From [Phialemoniopsis] sp. UDSM-2020 (Eukaryota; Ascomycota; Sordariomycetes; Thyridiales; Thyridiaceae), in assembly GCA_018873225.1 (NCBI GenBank), contig JAEILZ010000003.1:682001-746000 (forward strand): DNA of 64,000 nt, in the 5' to 3' direction. Below the pieces are notes generated by a model. The model was given only the letters and a program-made list of their open reading frames with translations. It ran no database searches and had not been told where the DNA came from. Shown piece after piece: positions 12,805-25,163 of the stretch. The position numbers and the translations under genes were made by a program. How positions within the stretch are numbered: the first letter of the stretch is position 1; the number at the start of each line of letters is the position of its first letter.

Positions 12805-14277
12805 CTAAGCCTGTCGCTGCACCGCTTGTAGGGGTATATGCCTAGTTTCGTCGTCTCCATCACTGTCTTCTTCGTCGTCTGTGTCGGTCTCGGCAAGCAT
12901 CGGTACACGTTCCATGCCAATCTGGCCCGCTTCGGCCACTGCTGGCGGATCTTGAACGACTGGTGATTTCTTGGACAGAGCAACCCACAGCGCGCTGCCG
13001 ACAATCATCCCACAGCCTATCACACTGATCACACCCATCTCATGCCCAAATATCCACTTGTCAAAAGCAGCCGCAAACAGCATGTGCGTGTAAACCATGG
13101 CTGTAGCTCGGTTCGAGCGCTCGCTTCCCAGCCCGGCGGTAAGTAGGAACTGCATAACAAATCCAGTGATTCCAAGAAATAGGCATAGTGCCCATTGCCA
13201 CAAGGAATTCGGTAGACCGAATCGCATGCCTGGCTGATCAATATCGAATATTGGTCCAATCGTCAGAGCTACTATGCACACCAGTGTCGACCATGTCGAA
13301 AAGTAGTTGACCGAGATGAGTGGGTGCGCTCTTTTGCCGATACTTCGGATGGTGGTGAAAGCCAAAGCAGCACCCAGGACACCGACAAGCGAGATGCCAA
13401 TCGCTCCAAGACGCTGCAATGGGGTGGCTTCGATGTTGCCCGTATCTCCAGGGTATGTTTCCGTACCATTCGTTGGCATTTCGGGAGATATCACCGGAGG
13501 CGTGCTTCCGCTAGATGACGAAAACAACGAGGTCGGACGGGCTATCAGAACCACTCCGGCCAGCGCGATGTAAGAGCCAAGCTGTTCCTTGCGAGTGAAT
13601 GGATCATGAAGAAAGACATGACAGATATAGCCGGCAACGCTCGGCACCAGGAAGGTGATCACTGTCGCCTCAGCCAGCGGGAGGTACAGCATGGAATACC
13701 ACATTCCAAAGATGCCAAAGAAACCCGTTATGCCTCTTGCAACCAGGAGCCACCGAACCTCCCTCGCTCCGAACGGGAAGTCCGGGGTCTTCTTCCAGTA
13801 CATGTATCCGCAGGCTCCGATCATGGTCATGCTGTGCCGCACAAAGAGGAGCTGCATCGGGTGCATCTTGTTGCCGCTATCATGTTCGAGAAGTCGGGCA
13901 GCGACATTCATCAATGCCGCAAAGAGCTGGGCTGTAGCGACTAGTACAACGGCCTTATTCTTTTCCCAGAAACGCCTCCGCATGCCTTCAACGGTTTTCT
14001 TCAAGGCTTGGATCCGTGTCGGAGGCGCGAGTGTTGGAGCATCGAAGGGACCAGCAGAGGAGGCGCCATTCTCCCGGTATGTAAACGGACTGGTCGACAT
14101 GCGACGGATATAGTCTGCATCCAGACGTTCCGAGTCTACCTTGAGACCGTCCGAGGACTTTCCCAGTGCTATGCTCTCCATGGAAAGTCGATGGTGTTGG
14201 TTGTTTGCTCGTTCGTTCTCTTCATCGAACCGTGACTTTGCCCGCGGGGTCTGCGGGATCTCATGGTAAGGGCTCAT
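12805..14277 (-). CDS. EamA/DMT-superfamily multispanning membrane protein
   Basis: Intronless, 490 residues. After a polar N-terminal tail (about 1-105) there are roughly ten hydrophobic segments in two repeats (about 108-265 and 290-440). This is the EamA drug/metabolite transporter layout, resembling SLC35G-like proteins. A Ser/Thr/Pro-rich loop (about 258-290) joins the repeats. A soluble acidic C-terminal tail follows (DTDDEEDSDGDDE near 467-478). DMT proteins move small solutes or nucleotide-sugar-like metabolites, but the substrate cannot be inferred here. The start at 14277 is the first ATG in frame. It lies between RVB1 and TAF13 on the same strand, with no sign of functional linkage. 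Confidence 0.85.
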   Translation of the reverse strand: MSPYHEIPQTPRAKSRFDEENERANNQHHRLSMESIALGKSSDGLKVDSERLDADYIRRMSTSPFTYRENGASSAGPFDAPTLAPPTRIQALKKTVEGMRRRFWEKNKAVVLVATAQLFAALMNVAARLLEHDSGNKMHPMQLLFVRHSMTMIGACGYMYWKKTPDFPFGAREVRWLLVARGITGFFGIFGMWYSMLYLPLAEATVITFLVPSVAGYICHVFLHDPFTRKEQLGSYIALAGVVLIARPTSLFSSSSGSTPPVISPEMPTNGTETYPGDTGNIEATPLQRLGAIGISLVGVLGAALAFTTIRSIGKRAHPLISVNYFSTWSTLVCIVALTIGPIFDIDQPGMRFGLPNSLWQWALCLFLGITGFVMQFLLTAGLGSERSNRATAMVYTHMLFAAAFDKWIFGHEMGVISVIGCGMIVGSALWVALSKKSPVVQDPPAVAEAGQIGMERVPMLAETDTDDEEDSDGDDETRHIPLQAVQRQA

Positions 14278-15380
14278 CGGGCACTGAGATCATTCCAGGC
14301 AACCTTATCGGACTCAAAAAAGAAGTTCTCGGACTTAGAGGCTGAAGATGACAAGTGACAAAAATGGGTTATTGGTTACTTTTAGATCTGACAACAGCGA
14401 CAACAACTGCTGCGCCGAGTTTTCTTGTTTGTTTCACGAATAGAAACCACAAAATTAGACAAAATGCAGAAATATGGCACAGGTCAGTCAATTTCTTAGT
14501 GATTCATGGGATCAACCCAAGGCCTTCCTCTAGAGGCGGGGTGTGTGATGAAGGTGGAGACCGGGGAACACTTCGGCCACATCGGATGCGGATATCGCAG
14601 AGAAATCCCTGCAGAACCTGACCGACCGCTACCCAAAGAGACCCTGGAGAGCCTGTGAAGTTTCAGCCGCCCGGAGCAGGCGGCGGCCTTTGGGCGCTGT
14701 AGCAGTGGCCGGCTCACGCGAGCGTCTTGTCAAGCGTCTAGTCCTCCGTGTGATAGGGCAGCCAGGCTCCGTCATCGCAGTGAGGTGCATCGCTTTCAGC
14801 GGGGCTGATGGCGACTCCGCCGATGTGCTAGTCTCTGGAGGGATTGGCGCTGCCGCCTGGGAGGGGGGCCATTGGGGGTGGTTGGGGAGAGGGGACCAGG
14901 CCAAGGCGGATACCGACAACCAGGTTGAATAAATCCATCCGCACGTCTTATCTTGCGTGCAGGTGGGTGTGGATGGCGATATATCTCGAGGCGGCCACCG
15001 GCCGTGTTTGTGGTTTGACCAGTTGAGATAGACGATTTGTCATGGGACGGGACGTTGTCCGGCATGCCCTAGCGATTTGATTGCCCTCTAGTTTATTATC
15101 ACTCGTGAAGTCCTTGCAGAATTCCTCATTCACCCAAAAGACGATGCAGGAGAGATAGAATACGCAATTAATTTATTCCTTGAGATGCCTAAAACCACCT
15201 AGGTACCAAGAACGCCATGAGTAGTATCACTAGCGTCCATACTGGTCCGCGTTCCCTGCGGCCGGTCCAAACTACCTAGGTAGGTCTTATCGCAATGTCC
15301 ATGTTCCCAACGCCGTCGCCATGTAGATAAAAGCAAATATTGTTCGACGTCAGGCGCAGTCGGATGAATCAGAGAGAAAA
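14278..15380. other. Intergenic, about 1.1 kb
   Basis: No supportable gene. It contains CCTAGGTA-type palindromic motifs near 15199-15206 and 15272-15285, short sequences often scattered through Sordariomycete intergenic DNA. Likely promoter of the transporter gene and 3' region of TAF13. Confidence 0.5.
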
Positions 15381-16021
15381 TCATCTCTTGCGTCCTATCG
15401 CATCCATCTCTGCCTGTTCGTCGTCGTCCAGCTCATTGAGCTCCTCCTCGGCCGGTGCCGTGGATTCCTTCTTCTTGCGGCCGCGCGAGCTCTTCTGGCC
15501 CTCCGACTTTGCGTCTCCTTCAGCAGCAGGCGCCGCCGCGCCACCCGCTCCCTCGTCGTCCGCCAGGCGGCCCAGCTCCTCGAACTCGCCCTTGGCCCCG
15601 GCGGCTCCCCCCTCGGCCAGGCCAGGGAGCTTTCGGGCATCCTTAATCTCCTTGGAGCTCTCGAACATCTCGCGCACCTTGCCGAGGAAGAGCGGGTTGC
15701 GGCGCATGGCGAACTCGAAGTCCTCGTACTTGATCTTTTGGCGGCCGGCGTAGTGGGCGGCGCGCGCGGCCTCGAAGGACAGGCCCTGAATGAATTCGGT
15801 CGCGATCTCGTCGAGCACGCGCATCGACTCAGGTAGAGGCTCGCGGGCATCGCCGCTGCCGTAGAGAAGCTGCGTCACTAGGATGGACGTCAGAACCGAA
15901 ATGAATCAAGAGGAGGATAGAGAAGCCGGAAGGACGAGGTGTCGCAGGATTATGACATACGCTCTCCATAGCCAAAGTTCATCTTGCCGACATTTTTGCC
16001 GGCGCGAGCTCGAACCTCCAT
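15381..16021 (-). CDS. TAF13: TFIID subunit TAF13
   Basis: Two exons, 16021-15961 and 15877-15381 (intron donor GTATGT, acceptor CCTAG), giving 185 residues. The short first exon (20 codons plus one base) supplies the start of the histone fold: the joined sequence reads NFGYGELTQLLYGSGD. The histone fold spans about residues 14-105, including YEDFEFAMRRNP. TAF13 pairs with TAF11 in the TBP-binding lobe of TFIID and helps regulate TBP loading on promoters. The C-terminal 80 residues are acidic and Ala/Gly-rich with a basic RGRKKK patch, a fungal extension. The start ATG at 16021 has an AAGATGG context. Without the splice the second exon has no upstream ATG that completes the fold, so this model is favoured. 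Confidence 0.93.
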
Positions 16022-16736
16022 CTTGGCGGTTTGCTTGCGTTTCGATGTCGGGTGTCGCTTTCTGTCTCGAGGATGGTGAGGTTTTGGGGGAGCAGGTCAG
16101 CACCGATGATTCTAGCAAAGTGTGCTGCTGCCTTGATTGATCGATGTTGAAAAGGTTCGAGGTAGGTCTGGAGGTCAACTTTAGCTTGGCGCGAGCTTGG
16201 GCCACACCAGCCAGTCCAGTGGATAGAGTGGATTATTTAGCCTCTCCCCGCCGTGTCACCTAGATTTGACATTGATCCATTCAACATGATTGTCATTGGC
16301 CACGCACGATGATATTGCATTCTCGGATATATCCTTCTCATTCACGTCATCTCATGTCTTTCTCCCGATGGGCTCTATTCATTCGAATCTAAAATACAAA
16401 TCAAGCTTTGACCCCGTTTGCAGGAACGAAGACCGAAGCACGAAGGACACCTGCCACCAAACAACCACGGTGCGAATCTTGGTCTCCCTGACTTTCCCTC
16501 CGGAAGAAGCTTGATAACAGCTATGAATAATGTACACAAAGTTTGAAAGTGAATTTATATATGCGATGTGCGCCCGCGCGGATGATCCCCCACTCTTTAC
16601 CTACCCCTGATGTTGGCTGGTTTGGTAATCCTGATGCTGAAAACCCTTTGCATATGATGCGACGAAGGAACAGCATACAACTAAGACTGGTTGAGCTTGC
16701 TTTGCCCAAGCACTGTAAACAGTGGTGCCGTGCTGC
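16022..16736. other. Intergenic: TAF13 promoter and 3' end of the rhodopsin-domain gene
   Basis: No gene seen; small ORFs here have no protein character. Composition is AT-richer than the flanking coding DNA. Confidence 0.5.
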
Positions 16737-18031
16737 CTATTTTCCGTAGTAGTACTGCGGCTTGTCCTCGCCCCATTCCGCACGAGACGTTTCCACCTTG
16801 ACCGTCGACTCCTTCTTGATCACAATTTTGTTGCGGGCGTCTTCTCTTCCTTGAAGAATGTACTCCTGGCTGTCTCCATCCTCTGCAACTTTGTTAGTCT
16901 TTGGAGTGCGAACGGCCTCGGCAAACGTCCCAGATTCGAAGGTGTTCATCTTTACGTGGGCGCTGCCCTTGCTCCGACCCCCGCCGTCATAGTTGTTCTC
17001 GTAGGTGTCAGAGCGGCTCGAGAAGGTGATGTACCGTAGAAGAGGACGAAGTGCCGGTGCCGAGCCTGCGAAGATACCGACGCCCAGCTCGACGACCGTC
17101 CAGATGGCAATTTTTCCGGATTCCTTGAGAAAGTTGTTGTGAGACATGAGGGCGAGGAGGTATCGCAGGCGAACAATGGTCGCCGCAGACGCACTACCAG
17201 AAGAGTCAGTATCTTGAATCAAAAGGAGATTACGCAGCCAAGATAACTTACAATGCCGCAAAGCCCAAAATGATGGCGACAGAGACCTTCACCGAGCGCT
17301 TCATCTGGACCTTCCTTAGCATGAGCGCTGGGAGAATAGCCATCGAAAAGTCTGTCAGGATGGAGCACGCCGAGATGAAGTACGCGCTAGTTGTGTTGAC
17401 GACTGGGAAGCACTCTCCCGCCGATGCGTTCCAAAAGGCAGACGGCGGGCTGCAGGACGCAACGATGCCAATCATACTCCCGTAACCGGAGATCACCGAG
17501 ATAAAGATGACGACATAGAGCGACCAGCTGTACACGAGGACTGTGCCTGCAATGCGGAGAAGAGCGACGCAGATGCTGACCTTGATCGGGACCATGGTCG
17601 CGCAGTAAAAGCTTTGACAGATGAAGTACATCTGTTGTAAAATCAGCCAGGGCCGGTCGGATCAGTTAGAAGCGTGCTTTGTTTACCTTCAGGGCCTGCG
17701 ACATCAACTCGTCTGTGATCTTGGGGTCTTCAGGATCGTATCCGCCACCAGCATAGCAGTAGGCGATCAGAATACCCGCCCATGTTGTCGTCATGATCTA
17801 TGTGATTATGTTGTTACTTCATTGATTGACTTCCGGGACTCTCGAGTCTCGTTATCGGACGACCAGTATCCATACCATTCCGATGCCCATGAGCCAGTCA
17901 TCAACACCCAGAGCCGACTTTTTGATCCGAATGAAGAAACGAGTGGCGACTGTCGGCAAGCACACTACCAGCATGATGATAGTCAAGATGAAGGTCGTCA
18001 ATCCATCGCCTTTCGGTGGCACTGTCTGCAT
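16737..18031 (-). CDS. PTH11-like rhodopsin-domain integral membrane protein
   Basis: Four exons: 18031-17876, 17797-17687, 17631-17252 and 17193-16737, giving 367 residues. Splices use GTATGG, GTAAAC and GTAAGT donors and TAG/CAG acceptors. Seven hydrophobic segments cover about residues 10-285, followed by a polar cytoplasmic tail. Hallmarks of the fungal rhodopsin domain are visible: the ADDW-like GVDDWLM after the first helices, CSPPSAFW in an extracellular loop with paired cysteines, and the ASAATIVRLRYL segment. There is no N-terminal CFEM domain. PTH11-type proteins sense surface or host cues in Magnaporthe, but most family members are uncharacterised and G-protein coupling is unproven. 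It sits at the edge of a gene-poor region next to a hydrolase gene, as accessory fungal genes often do. Confidence 0.88.
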
Positions 18032-19829
18032 CTTGGGCGACGATCGGCGAAACGCCAGAAGAAAGCTCAAACAATAAGACAAAAACAAGTCACTTTCAAC
18101 CGACGACTCTTGAGAAGGAAAAACCAAAACATCGACATCGAAAGTGAGGTTTACAAGACCACAGCCCCGATATGCTTCTCATCGAAGGCCCGAGAGTTTT
18201 AATAGACCTACTTAGACGACGACCCGGCTCCCCTGAACCACCGAACTGGAGCACGGGGCCAGTCATCGACATGTTCGCTTTCCTTGTAAAGAACGGTATA
18301 TGTGTGCTCTAACGACTTCGACACAGTAGGGCGCCACTAATGAGGTGCCGTACAGTCGTCGATCAGCAAAAACCAATGCTGGTGCGAACACTGTGAGGAA
18401 CAGACTCCCTGCTCTCCAGATGGAGTCGCAAGGTAAAGGAGGTCAATCGAAGGCCTGTCATATAGTAGCACTGGCTTGTCTTGGCGAGACCAGGACACTG
18501 TCTGCCGAAAGCAATCCACCTCGTAAACAGATTAGTTCTCAGTTTCGAGGTTCTCCTCTATGTCTTCCGCAAGGTACCGTTTCCGGAATCATTTGGCGTG
18601 ACGTTGGCAACCCCGTGACGGATTGCCATCTCCCACAGCTTCGTTTTCAGTGACACAACCCCAAACCCGTTATGACATATATGTTCATCTGAGACTGCAG
18701 GTTAAGAGTACACAACAGCAGCCGATCCTGCTCAGGATTCCAGTCTCATAATCTCTTCAACGTTTGACATGAACCGAGTTCCGTGAGCTAACGATGATCG
18801 ACGCTGTAACTTCAGAATACGGAACAAATGCATGAGCAGCCCTGGATTATGCTTGTTCTTAGGTTTTGCTAGCTTAATTCAGTGCCCCATTACACTGCAC
18901 ACCTGTTGCTGCACAGTACGACATACTCGGCAAATCTGAAGCGTTTTGATGGAATGAGAATTCTCTTGGTCTCACCTGTGCTGTGTGACCCCCAAGCTAT
19001 TGGGTACGCCTGGAAAACTACGCTGGAGTTGAAACTACGGGTGAAGTTGCTGTACCTCAACAGATAGCTTGCAATCTCGATGCGTCGGGACTCGACCTCT
19101 CCGGGCTGAGTAGCCTCCGAGCGAGGCCATTTTGAACTTGACTCGGCCTGAAGCTTGCCAAAAAGGGGACGGGCTTCTTGATGCGTCTCTGCGGAGAAGT
19201 CGATTACTCAAGTTAGTCAGTGACCGGTTAGTTGACGACTTTGCTTTCAGATGCATCTAATTATCAATTGATCATCACCCTGCAGTGACAAACTTTCAGG
19301 CATTAGATAGGACTACCCACTACCTAAGCGTTACAGGATCGTTCAGTCTGTTAGTTGTATGAGTAGAGATTGATCAGGAAACCAGCAGCTTTTCGGACAC
19401 ACTTGCCAATTTAGCAAGCACCAGAGTGCAGACCACATGAATACTTTGCGAACGGTGTATATACCAATTTCGTATCTCTCCGAGAAGGAAAGCAAGCCCT
19501 TGTTGAGATCTTCACAGGTCCAGTTCGTGTGATCCTGGTGGTGTCACAGGTTCTCGGCTGAGCTAGGGTTGGGTTCCCCTGGCTCAGCCGACACCCGCAG
19601 CATTGCACCGCTCTTCAACAAACGCGACTAACAGGAATTGATTGACACCTATTTCAGAGACAAGCTGCGGTGTACCGAGGCAACGACAAAAAGGGAACAC
19701 GAAATCCCCTAGATATTTGTTTGAGTTGCCGCACCGTTACATTTATGGCGAATTCCATCACACCCCCATTCACGGAAACACGACTGTCAGATCGCGATTC
19801 ACTCAGTTCATGTTATCTAACCACCTTGC
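18032..19829. other. Shared upstream region of divergent rhodopsin-domain and hydrolase genes
   Basis: About 1.8 kb between two divergent genes, so it must hold both promoters. No ORF here looks coding. Composition is noticeably AT-richer than the genes. Confidence 0.5.
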
Positions 19830-20840
19830 GTGGACATGGATCTCTCAAAGCTAACCAAGAAGACGCTCGAGGTGTCCAGGGGGTTCACCTACACCTACTA
19901 CACCTCGCCAGCCCAGGAATCGAAGCCGACATTGATCCTCTTCCATGGCTGGCCCGACACGGCTCAGCTATACGCGGGGCTTATCAACGACTACCTACTG
20001 CCGAACGGCTACGGCGTCGTCGTGCCAGACTGCCTGGGCTACGGCGGCACCTCCAAGCCCACCGACGACGAGTCGTACGCCTGGCAGCACATGACCAAGG
20101 ATGCCGTCGAGATCCTCGACGCCGAACAGCTCAGCAGCGTCGTCTCGGTCGGCCACGACTGGGGCAGCCTCATATGTCAGCGACTCTACCACTTCTACCC
20201 AGCCCGAGTGTCCGGCCTCGTCATGCTCAACGTCCCATACTTCCCGCCGACGGGCGACTTCGACCTCGACACGGTCAACCGGGTCACCAAAGAGGCGTGG
20301 GGCATGGGAATCTACGAGTACTGGCACTTCTTCACCGCCGAGGACGCGCCGGGTATCATGGCCGAGAACCTCGAGTCCGTGTACACGGTGGCCCACGGCG
20401 ACCCGGCGACGTGGGAGGAGAACTGGTGCTCGCCCGGCGGGATGCGCAGGTACGTCACCGAGGGCCGCACGCAGGCGGTCCTGCCGTACGCGTCGGGCGA
20501 GCACAAGGCCGACTTCATGAGGCGGTTCGGCCCCGGTGGCGACGGCTTCGAGGCGCCGCGCTGCTGGTACAGCTCGTTCAGGTACGGCGTGCAGAACGCC
20601 GCTGACAAGCTGCTGGCCGAGGATGTCAGGACCGTTAGGGTGCCGACCCTCTTTTGGGGTGGAGCGCAGGACTTGGTCTGCAGGCCGGCCGGGATGCAGG
20701 CGAGCATTGACGCCGGATACCTGCCCAACGTCGATGTCATCGCGCGGGAGGGCGGTCACTGGGCGCTCCTGGCCGCCCCCAAGGTGTTTGGAGACGATCT
20801 TCTGCGCTGGCTCGAGGGGAAGTACTCGGCTGCTCGGTAA
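19830..20840 (+). CDS. Epoxide hydrolase-like alpha/beta hydrolase
   Basis: Intronless, 336 residues, a normal length for soluble epoxide hydrolases. The HGWPD oxyanion motif is at residues 39-43. The nucleophile Asp110 sits in GHDWGS. The acid is probably Asp281 (GGAQDLVC) and the base His310 (GGHWALLA). Cap-domain tyrosines near 162-164 and 247 could position the epoxide oxygen. The enzyme would form an ester on Asp110 and release a vicinal diol. No signal peptide is evident, so it is likely cytosolic. The Asp nucleophile followed by Trp favours epoxide hydrolase over serine hydrolases, but a haloalkanoate dehalogenase role is not excluded. Coding GC is high, unlike the AT-richer DNA on both sides. 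A second ATG two codons downstream (19836) is an alternative start. Confidence 0.9.
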   Translation: MDMDLSKLTKKTLEVSRGFTYTYYTSPAQESKPTLILFHGWPDTAQLYAGLINDYLLPNGYGVVVPDCLGYGGTSKPTDDESYAWQHMTKDAVEILDAEQLSSVVSVGHDWGSLICQRLYHFYPARVSGLVMLNVPYFPPTGDFDLDTVNRVTKEAWGMGIYEYWHFFTAEDAPGIMAENLESVYTVAHGDPATWEENWCSPGGMRRYVTEGRTQAVLPYASGEHKADFMRRFGPGGDGFEAPRCWYSSFRYGVQNAADKLLAEDVRTVRVPTLFWGGAQDLVCRPAGMQASIDAGYLPNVDVIAREGGHWALLAAPKVFGDDLLRWLEGKYSAAR

Positions 20841-23800
20841 CGATGATTGACAAGTCTTACATATTCGTAGATCTCTGTAGGGATTCTAGCTTGGTCTGAA
20901 ATAAAAGTATGTTTGAGACTCGACGCGCAAAATCCACCCGGCGTATCGCTTGCGGTTGCGGGAGCAGCATTTCCCGCAGGCGCTCCATCTTGCCAACTTG
21001 GAAAGATGTATGCGATGCTCCGACGCGGCAGCCGAGCCTTTCGTCAGGGATCATCACATTAGGGTCGAGCAGGCAAACCTATTTCTCAAAAAGAGGCGAC
21101 CAAGCCGAGCTGCCTAAAGCTAAACTTCGATGAATGAATATCCTTGTTCCCACCAACAGTGCCGATCGATAGTGCCTCTTCTGAACTAGCTCAAGCCTTA
21201 GCTTTGAAGGCTTCAAAGCAGGATGGCGGTTCACGAGAGGTCGTGATCGAGCGGAGGACGTTCCGGCCGGACATGGGGGACCCCGGGCCTATGGGCCAAT
21301 GATGGCCAGCGCACCTTTCCATTTCGGGTAAGCTGCCAAGCCCCGGGAGGTCCCCGGAATTGGGAGCTTTCCTCAGCGCGGCAAGGCCTCAACCTCTTGC
21401 CGTGATTACGCCGTGACGATCCACCAAGATCTGTTCGCGTAAAAGAATTTAGAGACTCGACGAGTCGCAAGTGCGACCAAATATTCTCGTCGGCCGGTTC
21501 GTCTGCCGCTTTCTTGCACGGCATGAGAATGAGAGAACTCAACAGCAGTGAGCACCGGGTCGTATCCTCCGGCCACTGGCCCTCGGACGGACGGGTTGGA
21601 CTGAAGGTGGTATCCGGGGCGGGCTACACAGAAACTCTGTTCCGGAAGGGACAGGAAGTGATTTCATATATATCACATTTGAGCATCCCGCACCGGCTGG
21701 GAGGGCATGGGATTTCCGATGCTCCCTTACCGCCCGTCATGTCTTGGCCTCCCGGTGGATGGACGGCCAAGCCCGCTCGAGCCGCAACTCTTCAGGGACT
21801 TACGCCAACCTCCGCCATGAGACACGCCCCCTGGGATGTTCAAGTATCGCTACCTTTCGATGATGAATCACTCCGTGGCATCAAGAGGGAAAGTGGAGCA
21901 ATGCCCTCACGCCTCAACCCCCGCTCGCGTGCCATCAGGGTCCTGCTGTTCATGTGCGCCGAGGCGAACCCAAACCTTGCCTGCCTCACTATTCCTCTAT
22001 GCTGTGGCAGGACCCGGGCATTTTCTGGGGGACCGGAGAAGGCTGCCGTTGTCCTTCTATGTTTCGTGGCTGAGTTACGATGCTGCTCGTTGTCGGACAT
22101 ACCACACCCATCATCCGGAACGTTGTTTCCCTGCCGAGCAAACTACATCGTACCGCCCGAAAGTTTGAGACTGGACAAGTCGCATACTCACTCAGCAGAG
22201 GTAATCACCCCATGGATATATATGTGGATGTCTACCTAGACTGTTGACTGTGCGACGGCGAACGGAGCAGACCCTGGGATACGTCGGCGGGCCTTCCTCG
22301 GGGGCAAAGATGCAATCCTCTATTTTTTTTTTCCGTGCATCGAATTCTAATCCAGAAGAATCAGCAATGCCGTCCCATCAAGCCCTCCCAGTCAACAGTC
22401 AACAAGGGCAAAGCTAAGTAAAATAGGTGTTTGTGGCAAACCCAGCTGAAAGCGCTCAAGTTGGCATGCAGTGAAGCATGGCCAGGCTTGCCAGGCCCGA
22501 AGACCAGCATAATTATCAATATGCTAATCATTCTCGTCAGACCATCGTCCTGGGCGATCCATTCCGGAGAATTTTGGGCTAGTCCGCCCCATTCCCCAGA
22601 GATCGAGGCCGTCCCAGATCTCAGTGGACCGGCTGGAATGTGTTGGTGCAAGGCTTGCTGCCAACTCCATACTTCGTACGCCGTGCACTCCGGGTGCCAA
22701 GGGGAGCGTGGGGTAACATCTCGGGCTCTCACAGGCTGCATCTGGACCAAAGTGGCCGAGAAAGGGAGAACAGAGACCTCTATGGCTGCCTGTCCCCGGG
22801 TCTGGGTGACAATATGGTCATCATCGCAGCATCGAGTGAGGCTTGCGGCATGCCATACATGCACAGACGGGAATTGGGAAATCCTGGCTTTGGGCGGAAC
22901 CAATGCTGTGTACTGAAGCCGGCTGGTACGAGCGTACAGGTAAAAGTCTAAACGACTTTCTATCTCCAGGGTGTGACAAAGGGCAATTGCGAGGCGGGAC
23001 GGGCATCTGGTCACTTTGCCCAAGCGCTAGGGAGATGGCATGGCAGGGAGTCTGGAAGTGATTGCTACGGCTGCATGATGGGCGCGTCCTGATTGACCTT
23101 CATCGGCAAGATTGTCCTTCGGGGAACGGCAATACGATGGCAGAGTAAGATGCATAATGCGACAGACGTTATAGATGGGCGATCACGCGGGTCCAGCGCC
23201 ATGGTATTTTGCATCATGCAGATGGCCCAGAAGCCAAGGTTCGCACGTCGGGAGAAGTTCTACTTCAGAGCTTCCAGCTCCGAGATCCCTTGCATCGCGT
23301 GGATTTGATGTCCATGCTCGACATTTGGGCTGTGTATTCATATACTGCATTGCAAGCGAGGTCTGAAGATACAGGTGTGGCATCCATAAATGCAGCCGTT
23401 TGAGCTGGTTCTGGGAATTGGGTGGTCAATAATCGGCGGCTACAGCGGTTTGAGCGATTATTGGAGCGCAAGATGCAGTTTTGAAGTCGCAGATCTGTGG
23501 GAGATCGACCTGAAACATCGTCTGATTGCAACGAGGCGACAGCTTCTAGAGCGAAACGTCCAGGATGGGGTGTGATTGAGCTTATGGCGGGCAGCGCTTC
23601 GAAGTGACCCGCCTTCAGCACAGACATTTTCCTGCATGTCATCACAATCTTCTTCCAAGCAAGCCTTCAGCGCAAAGCATCTACGTGACCTGATTTCATC
23701 GGCATACGTGCTCTGAAACTCGAACATTGTAGACCGAATGTTCTGCCAGGGATGCCCTGAAAGCCCGGTTTCGGCCCACAGAGTGAGATTTTCGAGGTCT

Positions 23801-25145
23801 CGGACCACGCGAGACAATGGCCGGGAGCTAAGCATTCGCCGGGCTCGCCTAGAGATCTAGTGCCGTCCGAGCACTCCGGCTCCGGCTCCGGACCTTTTTC
23901 TCATGCTCTACATCAATCTGCTTCCAAGGACAGGGAAAGCAGAATCGTACGGTTTCGCGGACACTAACGGGATGCCATGCTGATGGAGGCAACTTGGAAG
24001 GATCTAGCTATTTCTACTTTCCCAGTCAGGGTTGTTGCCTTCGCGCGCATCGTGGCTTCTCAGACAACAGCGAACGCATGATGCAAGAGCCACTCCGAGC
24101 CGATGCCTTTCAGCGTAGGAACAGGGAAAGGCAAGCTAGAATTGTAGCCTTCTCAAGTCTCAAATCGCTACTTCAGACAGCGAGCATTTTTAAATGACAA
24201 AATACTTTCAACATTTCAGGTTCTTACTTGCTTGCGAGCATATGGCCAGTGCTGCCACGGCCAGCGTGACCAGACAACAACTGATACCATCGCAATAAAA
24301 ATGTCCACCACTCATATTTAGCGACCATAGCACACCTTCCTTCGCTGACGTCAATTTAATCGCTAAGGCAATCCCTCCTCTGCCACGGGTTCTTAGTGCT
24401 CAGTGAGTTAGTCAAGCCTCTCCGACCCCGTTGTGGAATGTGGATATCAGAGCTACTGGAGCTAACCATCAAAGAGGTAATTTCTACTGAAATACATCGG
24501 ATCTGGACAAATGACACACTCATAGTTGCTACTGGGGAAGAAAATCGAAAGAGAAAACCTGCCCATGGCTTGCCAAGCAAGCTAGACCACACGGGAAAGC
24601 TGACGCCTCTCCGAGTCATGGGATTCGCTAACAAGAAAGAGGAAAATGTGGCCGCTGGCCGGCCTGGTGCCGTCCGTCTGGCCTCCGCTGCAGAAAACCA
24701 CCCGGACCGGGCGGCGGATCCTGTGGCCCCACAACGCGCACTCCCACAGTCTTGGGAACGGTCACCAGATTGACGACGAATCAGCCACTGCTGTCATGGC
24801 TTGCAAAGGCAGAAACCAAGGTTCTACTTGTCATTCTCAAGATGAACAGACCAGCAGAGGCATTGATATTACCGAGATAAAGGATACCGGACCTTTGCGA
24901 TGAGCCTGGTTGTCGTTCGTCATTTCAACGGGCTCCGGCCAATTCGGCCGAGTCCAGTCTATACGGTGTAATCGAAACTCATGGCGAATCAAGGTGACGA
25001 TAGTGTGTACGGACAAGTTCGCCCATCGTCCAGATTGCCCAGCCGCCTCTTTTTTCACTAGGACCTTCGGCTTACATTTATTGATGGCGCACTCTACCAA
25101 CTCTAACGTCATTGTGGCGGCTTGACATGGTGGCTAAGGTTGTCG

Positions 25146-25163
25146 AGTCAGTCAGTCAGTCAG
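25146..25163. repeat. Short AGTC tetranucleotide microsatellite
   Basis: About four and a half tandem AGTC units in the gene-poor stretch. Confidence 0.7.

Noticed and set aside
19670..20605. 311-codon frame overlapping the hydrolase gene in another frame
   Set aside because: Arg/His-rich out-of-frame translation of the GC-rich hydrolase gene.
21514..22239. 241-codon open frame on the plus strand in the gene-poor stretch
   Set aside because: No domain, no codon bias, mixed Cys/Arg/Pro composition typical of random frames, and no supporting splice sites.
22361..23023. 220-codon open frame on the minus strand
   Set aside because: Same lack of protein character; overlaps plus-strand frames of similar quality.
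24347..24354. TGACGTCA palindrome as a CRE/ATF site
   Set aside because: A single 8-mer far from any supported gene; one is expected about every 65 kb by chance.
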